Shown: piece by piece, positions 23,162 through 31,246 of the stretch
How positions within the stretch are numbered: the first letter of the stretch is position 1
How the letters are laid out: each line of letters starts with the position of its first letter
Source of the DNA: Brevibacillus_D fluminis_A
GTDB taxonomy: Bacteria > Bacillota > Bacilli > Brevibacillales > Brevibacillaceae
Length of the DNA stretch: 64,000 nt
Assembly: GCF_052072235.1 (NCBI RefSeq)
Contig: NZ_CM125436.1
Span: forward strand, 186,001-250,000
Direction: 5' to 3'
Position numbers and translations under genes: made by a program
The notes under the pieces: model-generated
The model's database searches: none
Told to the model about the DNA's origin: nothing
Seen by the model: the letters and a program-made list of their open reading frames with translations, nothing else

Positions 23162-23305
23162 ATGAACCATTTGATCAGCCTGTTGATCATTACCGCATTT
23201 GTTTGCACGCTATGCTTCTCTTTTTGGTCAACCGATGTCGAAACGCAAATGGCGGCAGGGCAAGAAATCCGCATCAAAAAGGCGACGGCGCTGATTTTTC
23301 ACTAA
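23162..23305 (+). CDS. 47-residue single-segment membrane protein
   Basis: ATG 23162 lies two bases after the previous stop and the frame ends TAA 23305. It has a hydrophobic N terminus (NHLISLLIITAFVCTLCFSFW) and a short polar remainder (STDVETQMAAGQEIRIKKATALIFH). This is the size and form of a small pilin-like protein. Support is its operon position and membrane-anchor form. Confidence 0.5.
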   Translation: MNHLISLLIITAFVCTLCFSFWSTDVETQMAAGQEIRIKKATALIFH

Positions 23306-23324
23306 TTTCGGGAGAAGAGCGTGG

Positions 23325-23735
23325 ATGACAAAGCTAAAGGTATTCCTGATTTGTCTTGGCGTCATGGTGTTTGTATTTTCAGCGATCGCCTGTGTGGAAA
23401 CTTATTCTTTGGAGCGTTCCTTGGCCAGAGGCATCTACACTGATCTGTTGGATGACATGCAGGATATTGGCTATCTGGACAGCAGCCTCGCAGCTTATTA
23501 CAGACGCAAGATGCAGGATTGGGGATGGACAGGGGCAGGAGCGGACTTTTTTGCAGAAAGCTATCCGATGAGCGAAACAACCAGAGCTCGAAAAGAAAGG
23601 GCGGAAAACGTATCGCTAACCTTGTCGATTCAACCGTCAAAGCTATCGCAATGGATGAATCTGCTCGTGGAGGGAGAGGCCACGTTTCGCTTTGCGGGCA
23701 CTCGCCCCTCCGAATACTTTGATCAAGGGTGGTAG
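23325..23735 (+). CDS. pseudopilin-like membrane protein
   Basis: A 136-residue protein with one N-terminal membrane segment (LKVFLICLGVMVFVFSAIACVE) followed by a helix and a soluble domain, the layout of TadE/minor pseudopilin proteins. A GGGAGA ribosome site lies upstream. Sequence similarity to a named family is not recognised. Confidence 0.55.
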   Translation: MTKLKVFLICLGVMVFVFSAIACVETYSLERSLARGIYTDLLDDMQDIGYLDSSLAAYYRRKMQDWGWTGAGADFFAESYPMSETTRARKERAENVSLTLSIQPSKLSQWMNLLVEGEATFRFAGTRPSEYFDQGW

Positions 23736-23739
23736 ACTT

Positions 23740-23892
23740 GTGACCAAGTTAATATCGATTTTGGCCATTATGGTGATTGTTACCCCGCTTACAGTGAATG
23801 TGCTGACACAAGGGCCGGATAATTTGCTCACGGCATGCACGAGTTTTTTCACGAAGCTATTTTCAGCAGCGGCTCATTTTGGTACGGCCTGA
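23740..23892 (+). CDS. 50-residue hydrophobic protein
   Basis: GTG 23740 follows AGGGTGG by about seven bases. The protein is a single hydrophobic segment (LISILAIMVIVTPLTVNVL) and a short amphipathic helix. Its stop overlaps the next start as TGATG. It could be the major pilin-like subunit of this operon, but this is a guess from size. Confidence 0.5.
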   Translation: MTKLISILAIMVIVTPLTVNVLTQGPDNLLTACTSFFTKLFSAAAHFGTA

Positions 23893-24308
23893 TGGGGCAA
23901 GTAATCACAACGATCGTAAGCATCATGCTCCTTCTGCTGGTCCCGCTAGGTATCGTTCAAATTCATACTGCTTTGCAAACCGAAAATGAATTGTTGGAAC
24001 TGAGTTTGGCAGCAACCAAATACATCAGCAATCACGGTGGAAGAAACGATGGTGAAATAAAGGCCAAGGTGAGCGCGTTTATCCAACAGGAGCTGGTGCA
24101 GAAGCGTTCACGCCTGCAAGCAAATGATGTCTCCCTTGTCGTTACACGAATCAAAATGAATGACCCTGTTCTCTGGAGCCATGAGGATGAGTTTCAGTTG
24201 AATCTGGAGATACCGTACCCTTCCATTACGACGCTTTTTGCCCAGTGGCAAAGGCCGCTTCACGTGATGAGGATCGGTACAATCAATACGATGGATTACG
24301 ATTTATAG
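23892..24308 (+). CDS. TadE-like pseudopilin candidate
   Basis: About 138 residues from ATG 23892, overlapping the previous stop. One membrane segment at residues 3-27 (VITTIVSIMLLLLVPLGIVQI) is followed by a helix (LQTENELLELSLAATKYIS), then a beta-rich domain, which is the TadE/TadF layout. Tad-type assembly ATPase and platform genes are not in the window. Confidence 0.55.
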   Translation: MGQVITTIVSIMLLLLVPLGIVQIHTALQTENELLELSLAATKYISNHGGRNDGEIKAKVSAFIQQELVQKRSRLQANDVSLVVTRIKMNDPVLWSHEDEFQLNLEIPYPSITTLFAQWQRPLHVMRIGTINTMDYDL

Positions 24309-24347
24309 GAGGGCATTCGTACGGGCATACATGTACTTACCGCCTCC

Positions 24348-24917
24348 ATGCTGCTCTTTTTCCTGCTGCTTGGTTTGGTCGTTGTTGACACCGACTTGGC
24401 TCTGCAAAAGAAGCAAGAGGTGAAAACATTGCTGGAGTTAGCCAACCATGATGCAACCTGGGCAATCGACCAGGCGCTGAAGACGGAAGGAATCATTGAT
24501 TTGGTGGAAGCGGAGGCAATGAGTCGATTTGATCGCCGGATGGAACAAAATGGACGGTACCGTCGACAAGGCGCTGTGTTCATTCCTGATCAAACAAGCG
24601 TAACCACCGATCAAATCGCTTTTCTTCATTATTATATTGATTTTACCCAGTGGCGCAAAAACACACAGCTTTCCTTGACGTACAGGGGAAACAAGCTGGT
24701 CGTAGACAATGTTGCGATCGACAGTCAGGTACAACCGTCAGGCGGTGTCCTGCAAATCACCGTCACCACCGAGTCTGCCGAGCGGTTGTCATTAGCGCCG
24801 AAACGGATGATCGGCCCATCGCTGGTAGCGGTCGGGTATGTAGATGAACAGCCGTTATTTCCGCTGCTGCCAGGCCATTCATTCCCTGTTGTGAGCGTGG
24901 AGGAATTGAAATGGTAA
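24348..24917 (+). CDS. membrane-anchored protein, pseudopilin-like
   Basis: 189 residues from ATG 24348. The AGGAGGG ribosome site at 24307-24313 is 34 bases upstream and no usual start codon lies between them in frame, so the true start is unclear. A membrane segment (LLFFLLLGLVVVD) is followed by a helix with KKQEVKTLLELANHDATWAID and a long beta-rich domain. It is the last gene of the operon. Confidence 0.5.
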   Translation: MLLFFLLLGLVVVDTDLALQKKQEVKTLLELANHDATWAIDQALKTEGIIDLVEAEAMSRFDRRMEQNGRYRRQGAVFIPDQTSVTTDQIAFLHYYIDFTQWRKNTQLSLTYRGNKLVVDNVAIDSQVQPSGGVLQITVTTESAERLSLAPKRMIGPSLVAVGYVDEQPLFPLLPGHSFPVVSVEELKW

Positions 24918-25097
24918 TATCAGGGTTCCATGTCAGATATAAATGATTTTTCGGTGCTTAGGCTTATTTACAAGAGCCGAATTATTCTGTTAATATGTAA
25001 GAAAGCGTTTTATCGATCAGCGGTCGTTTCGAGGTTCACTCTCCAAACACCCCGTCTGCTCGCAAAGTAAAACGCATGTGAAGTGGGGTAGTCCAAC
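24918..25097 (+). promoter_or_regulatory. promoter and leader of the DUF3870 gene
   Basis: TTTACA (24967-24972) and TAATAT (24991-24996) spaced 18 bases make a likely promoter. The transcribed leader contains a perfect 8-base inverted repeat, GCGTTTTA (25005-25012) and TAAAACGC (25068-25075), with 55 bases between, so it can close a large stem-loop just before the gene. No known riboswitch pattern was recognised. Confidence 0.4.
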
Positions 25098-25433
25098 TTG
25101 TACGATAAAGATACCATTTATGTCATCGGAGATGCACAATCATCTACGAACAATCCCATTACGCAGCAATTTAGTTCTTTTTTTATTGCACTGGTCGTCG
25201 ATACCACCAATAACAAAATTGTTGATGCAAGTTGTTCCGCCACGGTTCAATTAACTTCCGATTTTACTCGTTCAATATTTGTCGGCCATTCCATTTTGGC
25301 GTCTGATGAATTGGAGAACCAGATTCGGACGCGATATTTTGGATCTTCCCAAAAGGCATTGATTGTGGCCTACAAAGATGCTCAGAAAAAGTACAAATTA
25401 GCTATCTCATCTCGGCAGAAAACAGAACTGTAA
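25098..25433 (+). CDS. DUF3870 protein
   Basis: A 111-residue protein with TTG start and GTGGGG upstream. The pattern IYVIGDAQSSTNNPITQQF, SFFIALVVDTTNNKIVDASCSAT and then KALIVAYKDAQKKY is typical of DUF3870. The family is cytoplasmic and its biochemical role is not known. The gene has its own promoter and leader and is followed by a double hairpin. Confidence 0.75.
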   Translation: MYDKDTIYVIGDAQSSTNNPITQQFSSFFIALVVDTTNNKIVDASCSATVQLTSDFTRSIFVGHSILASDELENQIRTRYFGSSQKALIVAYKDAQKKYKLAISSRQKTEL

Positions 25434-25449
25434 TGAATAAGAGAGCTGC

Positions 25450-25487
25450 TTTATTTATTCGTATGCCTCGCATACAGCGTAAATAAA
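25450..25487 (+). other. nested hairpin in the dppB leader
   Basis: TTTATTTA (25450-25457) and TAAATAAA (25480-25487) form an outer stem around GTATGC-CTC-GCATAC (25461-25475). It lacks a T-run and lies between the DUF3870 stop and the strong terminator below. It could end the DUF3870 message or serve as an operator or anti-terminator element for the dpp operon. Confidence 0.55.
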
Positions 25488-25533
25488 ACCCAGCAAATGC
25501 GAGTGATTCAACGCATTTGGTGGGTTTTTGCTT
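25488..25533 (+). terminator. strong terminator or attenuator directly before dppB
   Basis: ACCCAGCAAATGCG pairs with CGCATTTGGTGGGT, followed by TTTT. It ends only about 20 bases before the AAGGAGGG site of dppB, and I see no promoter in between. Transcription of dppB therefore seems to require read-through, so this may be an attenuator. Confidence 0.75.
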
Positions 25534-25563
25534 TCTGCGCAAACTGGTAAAGGAGGGAAACTG

Positions 25564-26496
25564 TTGTTACAATTTATCATCCGTAGATTCATCTCTCTGA
25601 TCGTAACGCTTTGGCTCATCGTTACACTCACTTTCTTCCTCATGCATGCGATTCCCGGTTCTCCCTTTGAAAAAGAGGGGAAAGGGCTAAGCGATGAGGT
25701 AGCTCAAAACATGATGGCTTATTACAATCTGGATAAGCCGCTGATGGTACAGTATGGTCTTTATTTAGAAAAACTGGTGCAGTTTGATTTGGGGCCATCC
25801 ATCGCAAACGCATCTGACTCCGTTAATAAAATGATTGGCCGCGGATTCCCGGTATCGTTTCAATTAGGGATTGTCTCCGTTCTGTTTGCTATCGTGGTGG
25901 GAATCGCGCTTGGCATAATCGCGGCACTGCGGCATAACCAAGTTATCGACTATGTTGCCATGATCATCGCCGTCATCGGTATATCTGTGCCGAGCTTTGT
26001 CATCGCGACGTTATTGATCAAGTATTTGGCTGTAAAGTGGGGGCTGCTGCCAACCGCAACATGGGGTACGTGGAAGCATGTCATCATGCCTGCATTGGCG
26101 CTTTCCTTTAGTCCGATTGCTATTATTGCCCGTCTTACCCGTACCAATATGCTTGAGGTTCTGACGCAGGAATATATCGAGACGGCTCGTGCAAAAGGGT
26201 TGTCGCCGGTTCAAATCATTTTGAAACATGCATTGCGCAATGCGGTTCTGCCGGTAGTTACATTGCTCGGTTCGCTCATCGCCAATGTTTTGACAGGAAG
26301 CTTTGTCATCGAGAAGATTTTTGCGATCCCGGGAATGGGGAAATTTTTCGTAGCGGGTATCAACAACCGCGATTACTCGGTTATTATGGGAACGACCGTA
26401 TTTTATAGCGCATTCTTGATCTTGATGATGTTCGTGGTCGATATTTTGTACGGCATCATTGACCCACGGATTAAACTGAGCAGAAAGGAGAGTTAG
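25564..26496 (+). CDS. dppB: peptide ABC transporter permease DppB
   Basis: 310 residues from TTG 25564, 8 bases after AAGGAGGG. Six membrane segments and the EAA motif (EYIETARAKGLSPVQIILKHALRNA) identify an OppB/DppB permease. With DppC it forms the membrane channel for murein peptides or dipeptides. The gene order dppB-dppC-dppD-dppE-ykfA-ykfB-ykfC-ykfD equals that of B. subtilis, except that dppA is not present. Confidence 0.92.
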   Translation: MLQFIIRRFISLIVTLWLIVTLTFFLMHAIPGSPFEKEGKGLSDEVAQNMMAYYNLDKPLMVQYGLYLEKLVQFDLGPSIANASDSVNKMIGRGFPVSFQLGIVSVLFAIVVGIALGIIAALRHNQVIDYVAMIIAVIGISVPSFVIATLLIKYLAVKWGLLPTATWGTWKHVIMPALALSFSPIAIIARLTRTNMLEVLTQEYIETARAKGLSPVQIILKHALRNAVLPVVTLLGSLIANVLTGSFVIEKIFAIPGMGKFFVAGINNRDYSVIMGTTVFYSAFLILMMFVVDILYGIIDPRIKLSRKES

Positions 26497-26500
26497 GTGC

Positions 26501-27418
26501 ATGATCGTTTCAGATGAATTATTCATCCCCATGAAAAAAGACGACCTGAATGCCGAAGCGATTGTGCGACCGCAGCTATCCTACTGGAAGGCAGCATGGA
26601 TGCGTCTCCGCAAGAACAAGCTCGCACTGGTCGGATTGGTTGTCATCATCGTTTTGGCAGCGATGGCCATGATCGGTCCGGCGATTTCCGGGCACGACTA
26701 TTCGAAACAATCGGTGATTAACAAAAATAAGGCGCCTTCCGAAACCAACTGGTTTGGAACGGACGATTTCGGACGCGACGTGTTTACACGCGTGTGGTAT
26801 GGAGCGCGAATCTCCTTGTTCGTCGGCCTGATGGCAGCGTTGATCGATTTCTTTATCGGCATCTTATACGGCGGTATCGCCGGGTATGTGGGGGGACGCG
26901 TCGACAATCTCATGATGCGTTTCGTTGATATCTTATACGGCTTGCCTTACCTGCTCGTCGTCATTCTGCTGATGGTCGTTATGGGGCCGGGATTGATGAC
27001 CATCATCGTCGCGTTATCCGCAACTGGATGGATCGGGATGGCACGGACGGTTCGCGGCCAGGTTTTGCAAATGAAGAACTCTGAATATGTGCTTGCAGCC
27101 AAAACAATGGGTGCGAAGCCGTTTTATATCATTCGCAAGCATCTTTTGCCTAACACAATCGGCATCATTATCGTTTACGTTACACTGTCTGTCCCAACGG
27201 CGATTTTCTCGGAAGCGTTCCTAAGCTTCCTTGGCTTGGGCGTTCAAGCGCCGATGGCCAGCTGGGGGGTAATGGCGAACGATGGATTGCCGACGATCTT
27301 GTCCGGTCATTGGTGGAGACTTTTCTTCCCTGCGTTTTTTATCTCTTTGACCATGCTGGCATTTAACGTGCTCGGTGACGGATTACGGGATGCATTCGAT
27401 CCCAAGCAGAGGAGGTAG
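26501..27418 (+). CDS. dppC: peptide ABC transporter permease DppC
   Basis: 305 residues, ATG 26501 after AGAAAGGAGAG. Extra N-terminal soluble segment, then six membrane segments and the EAA motif (YVLAAKTMGAKPFYIIRKHLLPNT). It pairs with DppB. Five bases separate it from the next gene. Confidence 0.92.
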   Translation: MIVSDELFIPMKKDDLNAEAIVRPQLSYWKAAWMRLRKNKLALVGLVVIIVLAAMAMIGPAISGHDYSKQSVINKNKAPSETNWFGTDDFGRDVFTRVWYGARISLFVGLMAALIDFFIGILYGGIAGYVGGRVDNLMMRFVDILYGLPYLLVVILLMVVMGPGLMTIIVALSATGWIGMARTVRGQVLQMKNSEYVLAAKTMGAKPFYIIRKHLLPNTIGIIIVYVTLSVPTAIFSEAFLSFLGLGVQAPMASWGVMANDGLPTILSGHWWRLFFPAFFISLTMLAFNVLGDGLRDAFDPKQRR

Positions 27419-27423
27419 CGCAC

Positions 27424-28437
27424 GTGGACAATTTGCTTGAAGTAAAAGGGCTGCACGTCGCCTTCAAGACACATGGCGGCGAAATCAAGGCTGTTCGCGG
27501 TGTTGACTTTTCCTTGAAACGAGGAGAGACGCTCGCGATCGTAGGGGAGTCCGGCTGCGGCAAGAGTGTTACTGCACGCAGCATCATGCGGCTCATTCCT
27601 GAGCATGTCGGCAAGATCACGCAAGGCAGCATTTTGTTCAAAGGTGAGGAGCTGGTTACGCTCCCGGAAAAAGAAATGCGTTCGAAGCGCGGATCTGAAA
27701 TCTCGATGATTTTCCAGGATGCGATGACCTCGTTAAATCCTACGCTGTCCATCGGCGAGCAGATCATGGAAGGGATCATTCGCCATCAAAAAGTATCGCG
27801 AAGCGAAGCGAAACGCCAAGCGGTCGAAATCTTGCAGCTGGTCGGGATCGCGAATCCGGAAAGCCGGCTGAAACAATACTTGTATCAATTCAGCGGCGGC
27901 ATGCGACAGCGCATCATGATCGCAATCGCGCTGGTCTGCAAACCGTCCATCCTGATCGCCGACGAGCCGACGACAGCACTGGATGTGACGATTCAGGCGC
28001 AAATCATCGACCTGTTTAAAACGATTCAGCAAAAAACAGGCGTCTCCATCATCATCATTACACATGACTTGGGTGTAGTAGCCAAAATCGCAGACCGGGT
28101 CAATGTCATGTATGCGGGGAAAGTCGTCGAAACCGGTCCGGTTCGCGAAATTTTTTACAACCCGCAGCATCCATATACAAAGGGGCTGCTCGCCTCGATG
28201 CCACGCCTCGATGCGGATCGCAACATTCCGCTGAGCCCTATTCCGGGAACGCCGCCAGATTTGTTCGCGCCGCCGGTTGGATGCGCGTTTGCGGCCCGTT
28301 GTGATTATGCCTTGGAAGTGTGCCGCAAGCATCAGCCTGAACAGACCGATGTGACAGCGACTCATCAAGTAACTTGTTGGCTGCAGGACCCGCGTGCTCA
28401 AAAGGCATTGCAGTCGCTCACCAAAACTGGCTCGTAA
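27424..28437 (+). CDS. dppD: peptide ABC transporter ATPase DppD
   Basis: 337 residues, GTG start after GAGGAGGT. Walker A GESGCGKSV, signature FSGGM, Walker B LIADEPTTALD and the switch His in ITHDLG are all seen. The C-terminal domain has the cysteine pattern of oligopeptide ATPases (CAFAARC, then CRKHQP and TCWL). It energises peptide uptake together with YkfD. Confidence 0.93.
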   Translation: MDNLLEVKGLHVAFKTHGGEIKAVRGVDFSLKRGETLAIVGESGCGKSVTARSIMRLIPEHVGKITQGSILFKGEELVTLPEKEMRSKRGSEISMIFQDAMTSLNPTLSIGEQIMEGIIRHQKVSRSEAKRQAVEILQLVGIANPESRLKQYLYQFSGGMRQRIMIAIALVCKPSILIADEPTTALDVTIQAQIIDLFKTIQQKTGVSIIIITHDLGVVAKIADRVNVMYAGKVVETGPVREIFYNPQHPYTKGLLASMPRLDADRNIPLSPIPGTPPDLFAPPVGCAFAARCDYALEVCRKHQPEQTDVTATHQVTCWLQDPRAQKALQSLTKTGS

Positions 28438-28524
28438 GAAAATGGTTGTAGGAAGGGATGAACTGTCGCCACAGGCGCCCGTCATCTTCCATATATACAC
28501 ACATGTAAAAGGGGGAAACATTCA

Positions 28525-30183
28525 GTGAAAAAAAGATCAGCGATCATGCTCTCCGTTTCATTGGCAGCTTCCATGTTAGCAGTAGGCTGTTCATCCAATG
28601 AACCAGCGCAAAACAATCAAGCGGCACCAGCGCCAACTGACAGTTCCAAAGAAACCCCGACACCACAAGACCAACACGCAAAGCTTTTGCTCCTGAACAA
28701 CTATAAAGAGCCGACTTCTTTGGACCCGCCAATCGGTTTCGACCAAATTTCGTATGACATCCTGAACAACATGATGGAAGGGATGACTCGTCTCGGCAAG
28801 GATAACAATCCGGAGCCGGCGGCTGCGAAAGAATGGAAAGTCAGCGAAGACGGAAAAACCTACACATTCATTTTGCGCGACGGAATCAAGTGGTCGAATG
28901 GTGACCCTGTTACCGCTCAAGATTTCGAATTTGCATGGAAACGTCTGTTAGATCCGAAAACGGCATCCCCAGCAGCTTTCCTGGGCTATGTGTTTGAGGG
29001 TGGAGAAGCGTTCGGCAATGGCAAAGGCAAAGCGGAAGATGTCAAAATCAAAGCGCTTGATGACAAGACATTGGAAGTGAAATTGGCTTACCCAGCACCT
29101 TATCTCATTCACATGGTTTCCAACCCGGCGTTCTTCCCGGTTCATAAAGCAACCGTAGAGAAAGATCCGAAATGGGCTGCGGATGCCAAAACAATCTTGA
29201 GCAATGGACCGTTCAAGCTGACCGAGTGGACACACGACAGCGAAGTGAAAATGGTCAAAAACGAGAACTACTGGGATGCTGCAAACGTCAAGCTTGACGG
29301 CGTGACGTGGAAAATGATCGATGATGAAAACACTGAATATCAAATGTTCCAGAACGAAGAGCTGCACACGTCCGGTGTTCCAGCGGATATGGCAGAGCAA
29401 TTGTTCAAGGACAATAAAGTAACGGTTGAAGACAGCGCGGGTACTTCTTTCTACCGGTTCAATGTAACGAAAGAGCCGTTCGACAATGTAAACATCCGCA
29501 AAGCGTTCAGCATGGCGATCGACCGCCAAACATTGGTTGATTACGTGCTGCAAAAGAAACAAAAACCAGCCTTTGCATTTGTATCGCCAGGAATGGCTGA
29601 TCCGGCAGGCGGCGATTTCCGTCAAGTTGGCGGCGACTATGTGAAGTTCGATGCGGCGGAAGCCAAAAAATTGCTGGAACAAGGCATGAAAGAAAAAGGC
29701 TACAAACAATTGCCGGAAGTGACGCTGAGCTATACCAGTGGCACGACGAACGAGAAAGTTGCGCAAGCTCTGCAAGAAATGTTCAAACAAAACATCGGCG
29801 TAGAAGTCAAAATGCAGAAGATGGAGAGCAAAGTGCTGTCAGCCGAGCAGAAGAAACTCCAACTGCAGCTGTCCCGTTCTTCCTTCTTGCCTGACTTCGG
29901 TGACCCGATCAACTTTATCGATGGCTTCCAAACAGGCAACCCTATGAACCGTACTGGTTGGAGCAACCCGAAATTCGACAAGCTGATCAAGGATGCATAC
30001 AACCAGCCGGACAACAAAAAACGCTTCGAGCTGATGCATGAAGCGGAGAAAACGCTGTTTGAAGATGCGCCAATTGCCCCATTGTACTTCTACAACAGCA
30101 CATACCTGCAAAGCGACAAAGTCGAAGGCATTGTGCGCCATGCATTGGGCTATATGGACCTGAAATGGGCTGACTTAAAATAA
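28525..30183 (+). CDS. dppE: peptide-binding lipoprotein DppE
   Basis: 552 residues, GTG start after AAAAGGGGGA. A lipoprotein signal with lipobox LAVGC at residues about 18-22 and a Thr/Pro/Gln linker lead to a type-5 solute-binding domain (SLDPPIGFDQISYDILNNMMEG). It captures peptides outside the membrane and passes them to DppBC. The 87-base gap after dppD carries a hairpin (GGAAGGGATGA pairing with TCATCTTCC) that may stabilise the binding-protein mRNA. Confidence 0.93.
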   Translation: MKKRSAIMLSVSLAASMLAVGCSSNEPAQNNQAAPAPTDSSKETPTPQDQHAKLLLLNNYKEPTSLDPPIGFDQISYDILNNMMEGMTRLGKDNNPEPAAAKEWKVSEDGKTYTFILRDGIKWSNGDPVTAQDFEFAWKRLLDPKTASPAAFLGYVFEGGEAFGNGKGKAEDVKIKALDDKTLEVKLAYPAPYLIHMVSNPAFFPVHKATVEKDPKWAADAKTILSNGPFKLTEWTHDSEVKMVKNENYWDAANVKLDGVTWKMIDDENTEYQMFQNEELHTSGVPADMAEQLFKDNKVTVEDSAGTSFYRFNVTKEPFDNVNIRKAFSMAIDRQTLVDYVLQKKQKPAFAFVSPGMADPAGGDFRQVGGDYVKFDAAEAKKLLEQGMKEKGYKQLPEVTLSYTSGTTNEKVAQALQEMFKQNIGVEVKMQKMESKVLSAEQKKLQLQLSRSSFLPDFGDPINFIDGFQTGNPMNRTGWSNPKFDKLIKDAYNQPDNKKRFELMHEAEKTLFEDAPIAPLYFYNSTYLQSDKVEGIVRHALGYMDLKWADLK

Positions 30184-30197
30184 TAAAATAATGCGCC

Positions 30198-30243
30198 GGG
30201 GGTAGTCATTTGCGTTTAGTGAATGATTCTCCCCCTTTTTTTA
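30198..30243 (+). terminator. terminator between dppE and ykfA
   Basis: GGGGGTAGTCATT (from 30198) pairs with AATGATTCTCCCCC (to 30235) and a T-run follows. It would lower the amount of the recycling enzymes relative to the binding protein, or end the transcript. Confidence 0.75.
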
Positions 30244-30264
30244 CCAAATTACCGATGAAATCAG

Positions 30265-31209
30265 GTGAAAATCGTGACGATGAAGGTGAAACCAGCAGCG
30301 TTGCAGGCGGGCGATACAATCGGTATCGTGGCTCCAGCGAGCTGGCCAAACGCGGAGAAAGGGCTGCGCGGGGCGAAATGGTTTGAACAACGGGGCATAC
30401 GGGTAGAATTCGGGACCTCGCTTACACGGCAGCACGGCTATCTGGGCGGAACCGATCAAGAGCGGGTGGATGAGCTGCACCAAATGTTTGCCAACCCGGC
30501 GATTAAAGGGATTTTTTGCGCGTGCGGCGGGTATGGAACAGGTCGAATCGCAGCGATGCTCAATTACGATCTGATCCGCCAGAACCCGAAGATTTTCTGG
30601 GGATACAGCGATATTACCTTTTTGCTGAATGCGTTTTATCAAAAAGCGGGTTTGGTTACGTTTCACGGTCCGATGCTTAGCTCCGATATTGGCCAAGACG
30701 ATGTGCATCCCCTCACGCTGGATACGCTGGAGCAAGCTTTTGCGCCTATTAAGTTCACTTATACGGAAGATATTTCACCGTTGCGTACTTTGGTGGAGGG
30801 TGAGGCAACCGGCGAAATTGTTGGCGGCAACCTCTCGCTATTGTCGAGCGGGATCGGTACGGAATTTGAGATCGATACAAAAGGAAAGCTGCTGCTGATC
30901 GAAGAGGTGGATGAAGATATTTACCGCGTCGACCGCATGCTGAACCAATTGAAGATGGCAGGCAAGTTTGACGATGCGGCTGGTGTTCTGCTGGCTGATT
31001 TCAAAAATTGCGAAGCGGGAAAACGCTCCCAAACGTTAAGCCTTGAGCAAGTTTTCATCGATCATATCCAGCCTGCTGGAAAGCCTGTGCTAAGCGGATT
31101 TTTGATTGGGCACTGCTCGCCTAATTTCGCAATCCCAATCGGGGCGCAGGGGACAATGAATACGTATAAAAAATCTCTTCTATTGGAGGAATCCGGTGTT
31201 CGCGCGTAA
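30265..31209 (+). CDS. ykfA: LD-carboxypeptidase YkfA (peptidase S66)
   Basis: 314 residues from GTG 30265; ATG 30280 is a good alternative (AGGTGA upstream). S66 pattern: nucleophile region GYSDITFLL, the glutamate in LLIEEVDEDIYRVDRML, and the histidine in GHCSPNFAIPIG. The enzyme removes the terminal D-Ala from L-Ala-D-Glu-DAP-D-Ala, the first step of murein peptide recycling in the cytoplasm. It is followed directly by the epimerase gene. Confidence 0.88.
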   Translation: MKIVTMKVKPAALQAGDTIGIVAPASWPNAEKGLRGAKWFEQRGIRVEFGTSLTRQHGYLGGTDQERVDELHQMFANPAIKGIFCACGGYGTGRIAAMLNYDLIRQNPKIFWGYSDITFLLNAFYQKAGLVTFHGPMLSSDIGQDDVHPLTLDTLEQAFAPIKFTYTEDISPLRTLVEGEATGEIVGGNLSLLSSGIGTEFEIDTKGKLLLIEEVDEDIYRVDRMLNQLKMAGKFDDAAGVLLADFKNCEAGKRSQTLSLEQVFIDHIQPAGKPVLSGFLIGHCSPNFAIPIGAQGTMNTYKKSLLLEESGVRA

Positions 31210-31246
31210 TCTAATACAAGAAGAGCAAGTGAAGGTGGAGTCAAAT

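Noticed and set aside
24315..24317. ATT as start codon of the last pseudopilin-like gene
   Set aside because: It lies only one base after AGGAGGG, too close for normal initiation.
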